Notes: generated from the letters alone by a model not told the origin. DNA of 64,000 nucleotides from DATLGB01 sp963740765 (GCA_963740765.1 CAVUFN010000008.1:310001-374000); one strand, 5' to 3'; positions 1-8,375 are shown, numbered from the stretch's first letter. Made by a program: numbers and translations.

Positions 1-340
1 ACAGGCGGTCGAGCAGTCGGATCTGGTCTCTGATCCCGATGCATCCCGAGAGTCGTTCCGGGAATGCCTTCTCGCCGCCGTTCGGACTGGAGCGCCTCCC
101 GTTCCAGCAATGCCCGCGCACGTGAACCGTGTAGGTGGTTCCGCCGCTTCCATCGGTCACCCCGCAGGACCAGGCCGGCCCTGACGGTCGGCACCGTTCG
201 GGGAACACCGAACCTGCCTCGGACGAGACCGAGTATCCGAGTGACTTGTCCGTGACGCGGTGTCGCAGTGCGAGAAAGGCGACGAGACCGATCAAGACGC
301 CCACCGCGAGAAGACCCGCAACCGCACGTATCAGACGCAT
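1..340 (-). CDS. Secreted or membrane-anchored protein of unknown function (3' end cut by window start)
   Basis: Open from an ATG at 340 to the window edge, giving 113 codons with no stop; the C-terminus lies outside. Residues about 6-25 form one hydrophobic segment followed by basic residues, consistent with a signal anchor or uncleaved signal peptide. The visible exported part carries four cysteines (C50, C59, C78, C100) in a Gly/Ser-rich region, which could form two disulfides. The frame uses ordinary codons for this genome, while plus-strand frames over the same stretch do not resemble any protein. It is divergent from efp, with 88 bases between the two starts. I do not recognise the family, so function is unknown. 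Confidence 0.7.
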   Translation of the reverse strand, partial: MRLIRAVAGLLAVGVLIGLVAFLALRHRVTDKSLGYSVSSEAGSVFPERCRPSGPAWSCGVTDGSGGTTYTVHVRGHCWNGRRSSPNGGEKAFPERLSGCIGIRDQIRLLDRL

Positions 341-428
341 CGTTGCGATCCCGGCATCGGCGGAGCCTAAGCTCCGAGACCGCCTTCGTGGCGCATTTCC
401 GATCCATCAACTTTCGCTCTCCGAGGGG

Positions 429-998
429 CTGATCACCTCGATCTCCACCAACCAGTTCAAGAACGGCAACCACATCGAAGTCGAGGGGACGATCTTCAAG
501 ATCCTCGAGTTCCAGCACGTCAAGCCCGGCAAGGGCGGGGCGTTCGTGCGGACCAAGCTGCGGCGGACCAGCGACGCCGCGGTCATCGACCGGACGTTCC
601 GGGCCGGGGAGAAGTTCCGCTCGGTGCACACGGAGGCGCGCAAGATGCAGTTCCTCTACGCCGACGGCGCCGACGCGCACTTCATGGACTCCCAGACCTT
701 CGAGCAGCTCGCCATCCCGGAGTCGAAGGTGGGGGAGACGCTGAAGTGGGTGCGCCCGAGCGAGGACGTCGACCTGCTGTTCATCGACAACGAGCCGGCC
801 GACATCCAGCTCGACGCGTCCGTCGAGCTCGAGGTCACCCACACCGAGCCGGGCGTGCGCGGGGACACCGCCAGCGGCGGCGGGCAGAAGCCGGCCACCC
901 TCGAGACGGGCGCCGAGGTCACCGTGCCGCTGTTCGTGAACATCGGCGACCGCATCAAGGTGGACACGCGCAGCGGCAGTTACATGTCGCGCGCGTGA
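429..998 (+). CDS. efp: Elongation factor P
   Basis: EF-P relieves ribosome stalling at polyproline by entering the E site. The 189-residue product has the expected length and three beta-barrel domains: an N-terminal KOW-like domain with the loop HVKPGKGGAFVR (modifiable-lysine region), a central OB domain, and a C-terminal OB domain ending in the usual GDRIKVDTRSGSYMSR signature. No ATG, GTG or TTG lies near the conserved N-terminus ISTNQFKNG. The best start is CTG at 429, giving (M)ITSISTNQFKNG, with a GAGG directly before it. Upstream in-frame codons fall inside the divergent gene ending at 340. It overlaps nusB by 4 bases, so the two are probably co-transcribed. Function is certain; the start codon is not. 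Confidence 0.95.
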   Translation: MITSISTNQFKNGNHIEVEGTIFKILEFQHVKPGKGGAFVRTKLRRTSDAAVIDRTFRAGEKFRSVHTEARKMQFLYADGADAHFMDSQTFEQLAIPESKVGETLKWVRPSEDVDLLFIDNEPADIQLDASVELEVTHTEPGVRGDTASGGGQKPATLETGAEVTVPLFVNIGDRIKVDTRSGSYMSRA

Positions 999-1393
999 TC
1001 TCGCGGCGCTCCGAGCAGCGCCGGGCTGCCGTGTTCGCGCTCTATCAGGCGGAGGCCGCCGGGCGCGAGCTCGACGACAGCTTCGAGCCCGACGCGCTCA
1101 CGTTCACGCGGGCGCTCGCCCACGCGACGGACGACCACCGCGAGGAGCTCGACGCGGTGATCTCGCAGTACGCGAAGGGATGGACGCTCGAGCGGATGGC
1201 CCCGCTGGAGAAGGCGATCATGCGGGTGGCGCTGCTGGAGATGCTGCACCCCGACGCGGTCGAGGCGGACACGCCGATCCCGCCCGAGGGGGCCATCGAC
1301 GAAGCCGTGGAGACCGCGAAGGCCTATTGCGGAGCGGAGGCGCCCGCCTTCGTCAACGGCATCCTCGGGGCTGCGCTGCGCGAACGGGGGTAG
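995..1393 (+). CDS. nusB: Transcription antitermination factor NusB
   Basis: NusB binds boxA RNA with ribosomal protein S10 during rRNA transcription. The 132-residue all-helical product starts SRRSEQRRAAVFALYQAE and contains the family block ERMAPLEKAIMRVALLEM and the C-terminal VETAKAYCGAEAPAFVNGIL. The start is GTG at 995, placed by the 4-base GTGA overlap with the efp stop and by the usual family N-terminus. A frame extending upstream through efp is a shadow. The efp-nusB pairing is typical of Actinobacteria and Firmicutes. Confidence 0.95.
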   Translation: MISRRSEQRRAAVFALYQAEAAGRELDDSFEPDALTFTRALAHATDDHREELDAVISQYAKGWTLERMAPLEKAIMRVALLEMLHPDAVEADTPIPPEGAIDEAVETAKAYCGAEAPAFVNGILGAALRERG

Positions 1394-1405
1394 GCTTAAG
1401 CGGCG

Positions 1406-1609
1406 ATGCCTGACCTCGACACGCTCGTCACCAGCCTGGAACGCACCGCCGCCGAGCTCCGCTCTGGCCAGATGCAGCCCGACCACGCCGCCGGCCTGGT
1501 GGACGACCTCGCCCGGCTGGCCGCCGAGGCGGGGGGTGAGCTCGACCGCCGGGTGCGCCTGGGCGACCAGCCGCTCGGGCCGGCCGGGCAGCTCGCGCTG
1601 CACGGGTGA
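1406..1609 (+). CDS. Small helical protein, possible exonuclease VII small subunit
   Basis: The 67-residue product begins at ATG 1406 and overlaps the next gene by 4 bases (GTGA). It is mostly helical, with a pattern of hydrophobics and a segment LERTAAELRSGQMQPDHAAGL that resembles the XseB arrangement (paired helices around an LESGE-like turn). Position also fits, because xseB commonly sits beside nusB, ispA and dxs. No xseA is visible in the window and similarity is weak, so XseB is an inference. It could instead be a lineage-specific small protein. Confidence 0.5.
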   Translation: MPDLDTLVTSLERTAAELRSGQMQPDHAAGLVDDLARLAAEAGGELDRRVRLGDQPLGPAGQLALHG

Positions 1610-2493
1610 GCGCGGCTCCCAGCGTTCCGACCTACCCGGACCATCTCCGCCGGGAGGTCGAGTCCTACCTGGAGACGCTTGCCTTCGGGACGGAGGAACC
1701 GGCCACCGCCGGCCTTCAGGAGGCCATGCGCTACAGCCTGCTCGCGGGCGGCAAGCGCATCCGCCCCGTGCTCGCGCTGGCGACGGCCCGTGCGATCGAG
1801 ACCGAGCATTCGGTGCTGCCGCTCGCGGCCGCGCTCGAGCTCATCCACACCTACAGCCTGATCCACGACGACCTCCCCGCGATGGACGACGACGACCTGC
1901 GCCGCGGCCGGCCGACCTGCCACCGCGCGTTCGGGGAGGACGTCGCCATCCTGGCCGGGGACGGGCTCTACGCCGAGGCGTTCCGCCACTTCACCCACCA
2001 CCAGGAGGGTGACCCGCGCGCGGTGCTCGCCGCGGTCTGCGAGCTGGCGGCGTCGACGGGCGTCGACGGCATGGTCGGCGGCCAGTTCATCGACGTCAAG
2101 GGCCTCGCCGTCGACGGCCAGGTCAGCCTCCGGCGCCTGCACGAACTCAAGACGGGACGGCTGATCGGAGCCAGTGTCGAGTGCGTAGTCCTGCTGAGTG
2201 CCAGCACTAGGATGGAACCGCTCCGGGACTTCGCGCGCGAGCTCGGTGTCCTGTTCCAGATCGTCGACGACATCCTCGACGTGACGGGGACGGACGCAGC
2301 CCTCGGCAAGCCCCACGGGTCCGATGAACGTCACGGGAAGCTGACCTACGTCAGCTCCTTCGGCCTCGACGGCGCCCGCGCCCTGGCGGCGGAGTCGCAC
2401 CAGAAGGCGCGCGCCGCACTCCACCGAGCGATGCCCCCCCAACCGTCAGAGCTCGAGCACATCACCGACTTCATCTTCACCCGCACCTCGTGA
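1606..2493 (+). CDS. ispA: Short-chain polyprenyl (farnesyl/geranylgeranyl) diphosphate synthase
   Basis: Condenses isopentenyl diphosphate with allylic diphosphates to make C15-C20 prenyl diphosphates. The 295-residue product has both aspartate-rich motifs: DDLPAMD at residues 88-94 and DDILD at 221-225, plus the GGKRIRP substrate-binding stretch near residue 48. The first motif is the bacterial type with two extra residues, usual for farnesyl diphosphate synthases; chain length cannot be fixed by eye. The start is GTG 1606 overlapping the previous stop, and the stop overlaps dxs by 4 bases, so precursor synthesis (Dxs) and elongation are coupled in one operon. Confidence 0.93.
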   Translation: MSAAPSVPTYPDHLRREVESYLETLAFGTEEPATAGLQEAMRYSLLAGGKRIRPVLALATARAIETEHSVLPLAAALELIHTYSLIHDDLPAMDDDDLRRGRPTCHRAFGEDVAILAGDGLYAEAFRHFTHHQEGDPRAVLAAVCELAASTGVDGMVGGQFIDVKGLAVDGQVSLRRLHELKTGRLIGASVECVVLLSASTRMEPLRDFARELGVLFQIVDDILDVTGTDAALGKPHGSDERHGKLTYVSSFGLDGARALAAESHQKARAALHRAMPPQPSELEHITDFIFTRTS

Positions 2494-4397
2494 CCCTCCT
2501 GGACAAGATCGACCGCCCGCAGGATCTGCATTCGCTCAGCGAGAGCGAGCTCCAGCAGGTCGCCCAGGAGGTCCGCGAGCTGCTGATCGACACGGTCGGG
2601 GAGATCGGCGGCCACTTCGGCGCCAACCTCGGCACCTGCGAGATCGCGGTCGCCGTCCACTCGCTGCTCGACTCGCCCAAGGACAAGGTCCTGTGGGACG
2701 TCGGCCACAACGCGTACCCGCACAAGATCCTCACCGGCCGGCGCGACCGGCTCGCCACGATCCGCCAGTACGGCGGTCTCGCGCCCTTCTGCGCGATGTT
2801 CGAGTCCGAGCACGACATCATGGGCGCCGGCCACGCCTCGACGTCGATCGGCTACGGCGTCGGGCTCAAGGAGGGCATGCGCGCCGGGAACGCCCCCGAC
2901 GGCAAGGTCGTCGCGGTCATCGGCGACGGCTCGATGACGGGCGGCGTCGCCTTCGAGGCCGTGACCCAGGCCGGCGGGCTCGGCACCCCGCTCGTGGTCA
3001 TCCTCAACGACAACGGGATGTCGATCTCGCCGAACGTCGGCGCGATGAGCAACTACTTCAACCGGGTCCGGCTGGAGCCGCACGCGTGGAAGGCGCGCGA
3101 GCGGCTCGAGCAGAAGCTCACCCGTCTGCCGGCCGGCATCGGCGCGCGGATCGAGAAGCTCGGGCCGCAGGTCAAGGAGGCCCTGAAGGCCTACTGGGCC
3201 CCCGGCCTGTGGTGGGAGGAGCTCGACTGGGCCTACATCGGCGTCGTCGACGGCCACGACGTCCGCGCCATGCGCCGCGCGCTCAAGGAGGCGCTGGCCG
3301 CCGAGCGCCCCGTCGTCATCCACGCCGCGACCGTCAAGGGCAAGGGCTTCGCCCCGGCCGAGGACGGCGGTCTGGAGGGCATGGAGCGCTGGCACGCGGC
3401 GAAGCCGAAGTCGATCGCCAACCGCGCTCCCGTCAAGGCCGTGCAGAAGGCCGCGGCCCCGTCCGCCCCGACGTGGACCGAGGTGTTCGGCGCCGCGATG
3501 ATCGAGGAGGTCCGCCGCGACCGCCGCGTCGTCGGCATCACCGCCGCGATGAACTCCGGGACCGGCCTGAACCTGCTCCAGAAGGCCGAGCCCGACCACT
3601 ACTTCGACGTCGGCATCGCCGAGCAGCAGGCGATCCTGTTCGCCGCCGGCCTCGCGTTGAGCGGCTCCCGTCCCGTCGCCGCGATCTACTCGACGTTCCT
3701 GCAGCGCGCCTACGACCAGATCATCCACGACGTCTGCCTGCAGAACCTGCCCGTCACGTTCTGCATGGATCGCGCCGGCCTGGTCGGCGACGACGGCCCG
3801 ACGCACCACGGCGTCTTCGACATCGCCTACCTGCGACCGCTGCCGAACCTGGTGCTGATGGCCCCGCGCGACGAGGCACTGCTGCGGCGGATGCTGCGCA
3901 CGGCGCTGCTGCTCGACGGCCCGGCCGCGATCCGCTACCCGCGCGGCAACGCGCTCGGCGTCGAGATCCCGACCGACCCGGCGCCACTCGAGATCGGGAC
4001 GGGCGAGATCCTCCGCGAGGGCACCGGCGTGGCGCTGATCGGCTACGGCTCCGGGGTCGAGAAGGCCCTGGGCGCCGCGGACCTCCTCGGCGACGACGTC
4101 ACCGTCGTCGACGCGCGCTTCGCCAAGCCGCTGGACACCGGGCTGCTCGAACAGCTCGCCCGCGAGCACGAACTGCTGGTCACGGTCGAGGAGGGCGTCC
4201 TCATGGGCGGCTTCGGCTCGGCCGTCCTGGAAGCGCTCAGCGACGCCGGGATCGGCACGCGGGTGCTGCGGATCGGGCTGCCCGACCGCTACGTGACGCA
4301 CGGCGCGCCCAAGCGCCTCCACGAGGAGGTCGGCTTCACGGCCGAGGCGATCGCCGAGCGCATCGAGTCGGCCGTCCGCGACTCGACGCTCGTCTGA
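2490..4397 (+). CDS. dxs: 1-deoxy-D-xylulose-5-phosphate synthase
   Basis: First enzyme of the MEP isoprenoid pathway; joins pyruvate and glyceraldehyde 3-phosphate using thiamine diphosphate. The 635-residue protein has full length. It shows the ThDP/Mg motif GDGSMTGG at residues 145-152 with the paired NDN at 173-175, the substrate histidine region DVGHNAYPHKILTGR, and the pyrimidine-domain block DVGIAEQQAILFAAGLA with the catalytic glutamate. The start is GTG 2490, overlapping ispA by 4 bases. It ends the efp-nusB-ispA-dxs operon; a palindrome lies about 65 bases beyond the stop. Confidence 0.97.
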   Translation: MTLLDKIDRPQDLHSLSESELQQVAQEVRELLIDTVGEIGGHFGANLGTCEIAVAVHSLLDSPKDKVLWDVGHNAYPHKILTGRRDRLATIRQYGGLAPFCAMFESEHDIMGAGHASTSIGYGVGLKEGMRAGNAPDGKVVAVIGDGSMTGGVAFEAVTQAGGLGTPLVVILNDNGMSISPNVGAMSNYFNRVRLEPHAWKARERLEQKLTRLPAGIGARIEKLGPQVKEALKAYWAPGLWWEELDWAYIGVVDGHDVRAMRRALKEALAAERPVVIHAATVKGKGFAPAEDGGLEGMERWHAAKPKSIANRAPVKAVQKAAAPSAPTWTEVFGAAMIEEVRRDRRVVGITAAMNSGTGLNLLQKAEPDHYFDVGIAEQQAILFAAGLALSGSRPVAAIYSTFLQRAYDQIIHDVCLQNLPVTFCMDRAGLVGDDGPTHHGVFDIAYLRPLPNLVLMAPRDEALLRRMLRTALLLDGPAAIRYPRGNALGVEIPTDPAPLEIGTGEILREGTGVALIGYGSGVEKALGAADLLGDDVTVVDARFAKPLDTGLLEQLAREHELLVTVEEGVLMGGFGSAVLEALSDAGIGTRVLRIGLPDRYVTHGAPKRLHEEVGFTAEAIAERIESAVRDSTLV

Positions 4398-4461
4398 CGG
4401 CGTCGCGGCGTCCAGCCGGATCGTCGGCAACCACGGCGGGCGGCTGTGGTCGGAGAGCCGC

Positions 4462-4491
4462 CGCGACGTGGGCACGCGTGCCCACGTCGCG
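4462..4491. repeat. Perfect 30-bp palindrome between convergent genes
   Basis: The two 15-base arms (left arm CGCGACGTGGGCACG) are exact inverse complements with no spacer. The element lies between the dxs stop (4397) and the stop of the minus-strand membrane gene (4512). It could act as a bidirectional terminator hairpin, but it lacks a T-run and has no natural loop, which would also suit a dimeric DNA-binding protein. A weaker stem (ACCAC/GTGGT) lies just before it. Confidence 0.7.
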
Positions 4492-4511
4492 ATCCCGCAG
4501 CAGCTCGACGT

Positions 4512-4859
4512 CTAGCGGGGAGCGGAGCGGCTCCAGCGCGTGGTGCTCTCGAGCGCCATCAGACCGCCGGCGACCGCGAGCATCACGACGGCGGCGGCGG
4601 CCGAGCCGGACACCGCGCAGATCACCGCACCGGCGGCGAAGGCGACCACCAGGAGGAGGTCGAGCGAGCGCAACGTGGCCAGGGGGAGCTGGTCAGCGGC
4701 GCCGAGGCCGAGCCCGGCGAGCGTCACGCCGCCCGCGAAGGCGGTGACGGTGCCGGCGGCGCCCAGGTCGGCCGCGAGGGCGGCGACGACGAGGGCCAGC
4801 CCGGCGACCTGCAGGAGCAGACCGTGGGCCGAGAGGGAGATGCGGGGGAGGGAACGCAT
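4512..4859 (-). CDS. Small four-helix membrane protein, probably SOS-controlled
   Basis: The 115-residue product starts at ATG 4859 (MRSLPRISLSAHG). It has four hydrophobic segments at about residues 11-31, 34-54, 65-83 and 84-102, and a basic C-terminus. No catalytic motif is seen and I do not recognise the family. The frame continues upstream of 4859, but the extension is antisense to tlyA and low quality, so the shorter start is used. A perfect LexA-type box (4864-4877) ends 4 bases before the start codon, implying DNA-damage control. SOS-induced small membrane proteins in other bacteria often restrain cell division; that role here is only a suggestion. Confidence 0.72.
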   Translation of the reverse strand: MRSLPRISLSAHGLLLQVAGLALVVAALAADLGAAGTVTAFAGGVTLAGLGLGAADQLPLATLRSLDLLLVVAFAAGAVICAVSGSAAAAVVMLAVAGGLMALESTTRWSRSAPR

Positions 4860-4863
4860 GGTA

Positions 4864-4877
4864 CGAACGAGTGTTCC
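4864..4877. promoter_or_regulatory. LexA (SOS) box between the small membrane protein gene and tlyA
   Basis: CGAACGAGTGTTCC matches the Gram-positive LexA consensus CGAACRNRYGTTYC at every position. It lies 4 bases before the ATG of the minus-strand membrane gene and 49 bases before the tlyA start, so it can act on both divergent transcripts. Two further boxes occur in the window, at 6641 and 22875. Confidence 0.8.
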
Positions 4878-4926
4878 CGGCGACCGCCGTTCGGTGTGTG
4901 AGGGGCGGCACGGTAAGTTGCGCTGT

Positions 4927-5703
4927 GTGGCACGGGTGCGCCTGGACTCCCTGCTCGCCGAGCGCGGGCTGTACGAATCGCGCTCGCGCGCGGCCGCGGC
5001 GGTGATGGCCGGCGACGTCCTGCTGCTGCCCGATCGCCGGCGGGCGTCCAAGCCGGGGCAGGCGGTGGCGAGCGACGTCGAGGTCGAGGTCGCGGCCCCG
5101 CCGCCGTACGTCTCACGGGGCGGGATCAAGCTCGCCAATGCGCTGGAGGCGCTGGGGGTCCCGGTCCCGGGACGGTCGGCGGTGGACGTCGGCGCGTCGA
5201 CCGGCGGCTTCACGGATTGCCTGCTGCAGCACGGCGCCGCGCGCGTCTGTGCCGTGGACGTCGCCTACGGGGAGCTGCACTGGTCGCTGCGCGAGGATGC
5301 ACGGGTGACGGTGATGGAGCGGGTCAACGCGCGATCGCTGCCGCAGCTGCCGTACGCGTGCGACCTGGCGGTGTGCGACGTCTCGTTCATCTCGGCGTCG
5401 AAGGTGATCCCGGCGGTCGTCGAGCGGCTCGCGCCCGAGTTCGACTTCCTGGTCATGGTCAAGCCGCAGTTCGAGGTGGGGCGGGAGCGGCTGGGCAAGG
5501 GCGGCGTGGTCCGCGATGCCGCGCTGCGCCGCGAGGTCGTGTGGCGCGTCGCGTCCGAGTCGGGATGCGCGGTGATGGGGTTCGCGCCGTCCGGCCTGCC
5601 CGGTCCGAAGGGCAACCTGGAGACCTTCGTCTGGCTCGCCGAGCCGCACCGCGCGGGTTCACTGCCAGATCCCGGACGCACGCTGACGGGGTTGGAGATA
5701 TGA
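4927..5703 (+). CDS. tlyA: TlyA-family rRNA 2'-O-methyltransferase
   Basis: TlyA methylates riboses in 16S/23S rRNA (C1409/C1920 in mycobacteria), which affects capreomycin sensitivity and, in some species, gives hemolytic activity. The 258-residue product has an N-terminal S4 RNA-binding domain (residues about 1-65, starting RLDSLLAERGLYESRSRA) and a Rossmann methyltransferase domain with the SAM loop DVGASTGGFTDCLL. Further motifs are CDVSFIS and VKPQFE. The start is GTG 4927; GTG 4936 is an alternative giving MRLDSLL. The long upstream frame extension is antisense to the membrane gene. The stop overlaps nadK by 4 bases, and tlyA-nadK-recN is the common actinobacterial order. Confidence 0.94.
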   Translation: MARVRLDSLLAERGLYESRSRAAAAVMAGDVLLLPDRRRASKPGQAVASDVEVEVAAPPPYVSRGGIKLANALEALGVPVPGRSAVDVGASTGGFTDCLLQHGAARVCAVDVAYGELHWSLREDARVTVMERVNARSLPQLPYACDLAVCDVSFISASKVIPAVVERLAPEFDFLVMVKPQFEVGRERLGKGGVVRDAALRREVVWRVASESGCAVMGFAPSGLPGPKGNLETFVWLAEPHRAGSLPDPGRTLTGLEI

Positions 5704-6542
5704 GGGCGACGGTGATGACCCGCCGCGGCGACCGCGACCTGCACGGTCCGGTCAGGGAGCTGCTCGAGGCGGCCACCAGTGCCGGCGCGACGCTGTGCCT
5801 GAGCGCCGAGGAGGCCGAGAAGCACGGCGTGGCCGGGCGCGAGGGCGTCGACGTCTGCGACGTGGCCAAGGACGTCGACCTCTGCATCGTCCTCGGCGGC
5901 GACGGCACCATCCTCGGCGCCCTGCGCGCCTACGCGGGCACCTCCGTCCCCGTCTTCGCGGTCAACTACGGCGAGGTCGGGTTCCTGGCCACCATGGACC
6001 CCGAGGGCATCGCCGAGGGGCTGCGGCTGGCGTTCCGAGGCGAGTTCGACACGATGGAGATGCCGTCGATCACGATCGGCCGCCCGGACGGCTCCTGGGT
6101 CGCCTTCAACGACATCTCGGTCCACCGCCAGCCCGGGTACCGCGTCGCCGATCTCGCGTACGCGATCGGCGGCGAGGAGATCGGCCGCGTGCGCTGCGAC
6201 GGCCTGGTGGTGTCGACCCCCGCCGGGTCCACGGGCTACAACCTCGCCAACGGAGGCCCCGTCCTGGCGTGGGGCGTGGAGGGCTACGTCGTGTCGTTCA
6301 TCGCGCCGCACTCGTTCACGGCCCGCGCGCTCGTCGCCGCGCCGTCGGACACGCTGACCATCACCAACGCCTCCCGCGACGACCCGGTCGAGGTCCACGT
6401 CGACGGCCGCCCGGGCTGCGTGCTCCCCGCCGGGGCCGACCTGTCCGTGGACTTCGCCCGCTCCTACGCCCAGCTCGCCCAGCTCCCGGGCGCCTCGTTC
6501 TACCACCGCCTCCGCGAGCGCTTCGGCCGACTCGCCAGCTGA
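5700..6542 (+). CDS. nadK: NAD kinase
   Basis: Phosphorylates NAD to NADP. The 280-residue product has the ATP-grasping loop GGDGT at residues 66-70, the NYGEVGFLA segment, and the STPAGSTGYNLANGGP motif that binds substrate. The start ATG 5700 overlaps the tlyA stop (ATGA). Transcription could continue into recN, although 140 bases and a LexA box separate the two. Confidence 0.96.
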   Translation: MRATVMTRRGDRDLHGPVRELLEAATSAGATLCLSAEEAEKHGVAGREGVDVCDVAKDVDLCIVLGGDGTILGALRAYAGTSVPVFAVNYGEVGFLATMDPEGIAEGLRLAFRGEFDTMEMPSITIGRPDGSWVAFNDISVHRQPGYRVADLAYAIGGEEIGRVRCDGLVVSTPAGSTGYNLANGGPVLAWGVEGYVVSFIAPHSFTARALVAAPSDTLTITNASRDDPVEVHVDGRPGCVLPAGADLSVDFARSYAQLAQLPGASFYHRLRERFGRLAS

Positions 6543-6640
6543 TCACCGCCTGACGCCACCCGGCGAGCCCTCTCACGTGCAGGCGCACGCTTCGGACTCG
6601 CCCGGCGCCGCCAGCTGACGAGTCGCCGCAATCCTGCGGA

Positions 6641-6654
6641 CGAACACCTGTTCC
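6641..6654. promoter_or_regulatory. LexA (SOS) box upstream of recN
   Basis: CGAACACCTGTTCC matches the LexA consensus CGAACRNRYGTTYC except for one spacer base. It ends 28 bases before the recN start codon. recN is a classic SOS gene, which supports the identity of this motif family in the genome. Confidence 0.82.
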
Positions 6655-6682
6655 GTCCGCGGCCGTTGGTACACCGTCGGGT

Positions 6683-8287
6683 GTGCTCGAAGAACTGCGC
6701 GTCGAGAACCTCCTGCTGATCGAGCGGGCCGAGCTGCGGCTGGGCCCGGGCCTGAACGTCCTGACCGGAGAGACCGGGGCGGGGAAGACCGTGCTCGCGC
6801 ACGCGCTGGACCTGCTGCTGGGCGGCAAGCCGCGGTCGGGGATCGTGCGGCCCGGTGCGGCGGAGGCCTATGTGGAGGGCGTCTTCGTGGGGCCGGACGG
6901 GGAGGACGTCGTGCTGGGTCGGCGCGTCTGGGCCGAGGGCCGCACGCGCGCGTACGTCGGCGGGCGCGCCGCGACGGCCGCGGACCTGGCCGAGCTCGGC
7001 GGCGCGCTGCTGTCCTTCTACGGCCAGCACGAGCACCGCAAGCTGACCCTCGCCTCAGCCCAGCTGGCGATTCTGGACGGCTTCTGCGGGCCGGCGCAGG
7101 CGGACCGGCGCGCTTCGTTCGCGGAGGCCCACGCGGCCGAACGCGCGCTGGCCCGGTCCCTGGCCGAGCTGCGCGAGCAGGCCGGCGGCCGCGAGCGCGA
7201 GCTGGACCTGCTCGAGTGGGAGTTGCGGGAGATCGAGGACGCCGCGCCCTCCGTCGAGGAGGAGGGCACGTTGCTGGCCGAGCGGGAGCGCCTGCGCCAT
7301 GCCGAGGCGCTCGCGGGCGCGGCGGCGGCCGGGGTCGCCGCCCTCGAGACGGACGCGATCGCGGCCGCCGCCCGGGCCGGGGACGGCGTCGCGACCATCG
7401 ACCCCGCGCTGGACCCGCTGCTGGCGCGCCTGTCCACGCTGGCCCTGGAGGCGGACGACCTCGTCAGCGACCTGCGGCGCTACCTCGAAGGCGTCGAGGC
7501 CGAGCCCGGCCGGCTGCAGGCCATCGAGGAGCGTCTCGGGGTCCTGGACCGGCTCAAGCGCAAGCACGGCGGCACCCTCGCGGCGGTCCTCGCGCACGCG
7601 GAGACCTGCCGGGAGCGGCGCGACGCGCTGGCCGGCGCCGACGAGTCGCTGGCGGACGGGGACGCGCGGCTCGCCGCCGCGCGCGAGGGCCTGGCCGAGC
7701 GCGCTGCCGAGCTGCGGTCCGCGCGACTTGCGGCGGGCGCGGCGCTGGCGGACGCGGTGGTCGAGCGCCTGGCCGACCTCGCGATGGAGGGCGCGACGTT
7801 CGAGGCGCGCGTGACCGAGCGCGCGGACGGCTACGGCCCGACCGGCGGCGACGAGGTCGAGTTCGTGATCGCCACCAACCCGGGCGTCCCGGCCGGCCCG
7901 CTGCGCGAGATCGCGTCGGGCGGCGAGCTGTCGCGCGTGATGCTCGCGCTGATGAGCGTCGCGGCCGAGGGCGACCGCCCGACCACGCTCGTGTTCGACG
8001 AGATCGACGCCGGGATCGGCGGCCAGACCGCGCGGGCGGTCGGGGAGCGGCTGCGCGAGCTCGCCGACGGCCGCCAGGTGCTCGCCATCACCCACCTGCC
8101 TCAGATCGCCTCGCTGGCCGAGCGCCACTTCCGGATCGAGAAGGACAGCACCGGCGCCACGGCGCAGACGACGGTGACCGCGCTGGAGCGCAAGGAGGTC
8201 GTCGGCGAGCTCGTGCGCATGCTCGGGGCCGACGACAACGACGTCGCGGCCCGGCGCCACGCGAAGGAGCTCCTCAGGGCGGCCTGA
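6683..8287 (+). CDS. recN: DNA repair protein RecN
   Basis: RecN is an SMC-like ATPase acting early in double-strand break repair. The 534-residue product has an N-terminal Walker A GETGAGKT at residues 29-36, a central antiparallel coiled coil rich in Ala, Glu and Arg (about 140-370), and a C-terminal half with the signature ASGGELSRVMLAL, Walker B TTLVFDEIDAGIGG and the H-loop ITHLPQIA. The start GTG 6683 gives the usual MLEELRVENLLLI. A LexA box 28 bases upstream indicates SOS induction in addition to any read-through from tlyA-nadK. Confidence 0.96.
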   Translation: MLEELRVENLLLIERAELRLGPGLNVLTGETGAGKTVLAHALDLLLGGKPRSGIVRPGAAEAYVEGVFVGPDGEDVVLGRRVWAEGRTRAYVGGRAATAADLAELGGALLSFYGQHEHRKLTLASAQLAILDGFCGPAQADRRASFAEAHAAERALARSLAELREQAGGRERELDLLEWELREIEDAAPSVEEEGTLLAERERLRHAEALAGAAAAGVAALETDAIAAAARAGDGVATIDPALDPLLARLSTLALEADDLVSDLRRYLEGVEAEPGRLQAIEERLGVLDRLKRKHGGTLAAVLAHAETCRERRDALAGADESLADGDARLAAAREGLAERAAELRSARLAAGAALADAVVERLADLAMEGATFEARVTERADGYGPTGGDEVEFVIATNPGVPAGPLREIASGGELSRVMLALMSVAAEGDRPTTLVFDEIDAGIGGQTARAVGERLRELADGRQVLAITHLPQIASLAERHFRIEKDSTGATAQTTVTALERKEVVGELVRMLGADDNDVAARRHAKELLRAA

Positions 8288-8370
8288 TCGCGGGCGTTGG
8301 TTTCCCGCAGCGAGCGGGGTTTGCTCGCCGGTTGCGTCCGGCGCCGCGTCTACAGTGAAACGAACCGACC

Positions 8371-8375
8371 AGGAG
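8371..8375 (+). promoter_or_regulatory. Ribosome binding site that fixes the pyrG start
   Basis: AGGAG lies 9 bases before ATG 8385 and inside the longer frame that begins at GTG 8355. It supports the downstream ATG as the real start. Confidence 0.7.

Noticed and set aside
135..428. Long N-terminal extension of the efp frame from ATG 135
   Set aside because: The stretch has no EF-P similarity and lies antisense to a better coding frame (the secreted protein starting at 340 on the minus strand).
4512..5213. 233-residue version of the small membrane protein
   Set aside because: The extra 118 N-terminal residues are antisense to tlyA, Ser/Arg-rich and without structure; ATG 4859 next to the LexA box is the better start.
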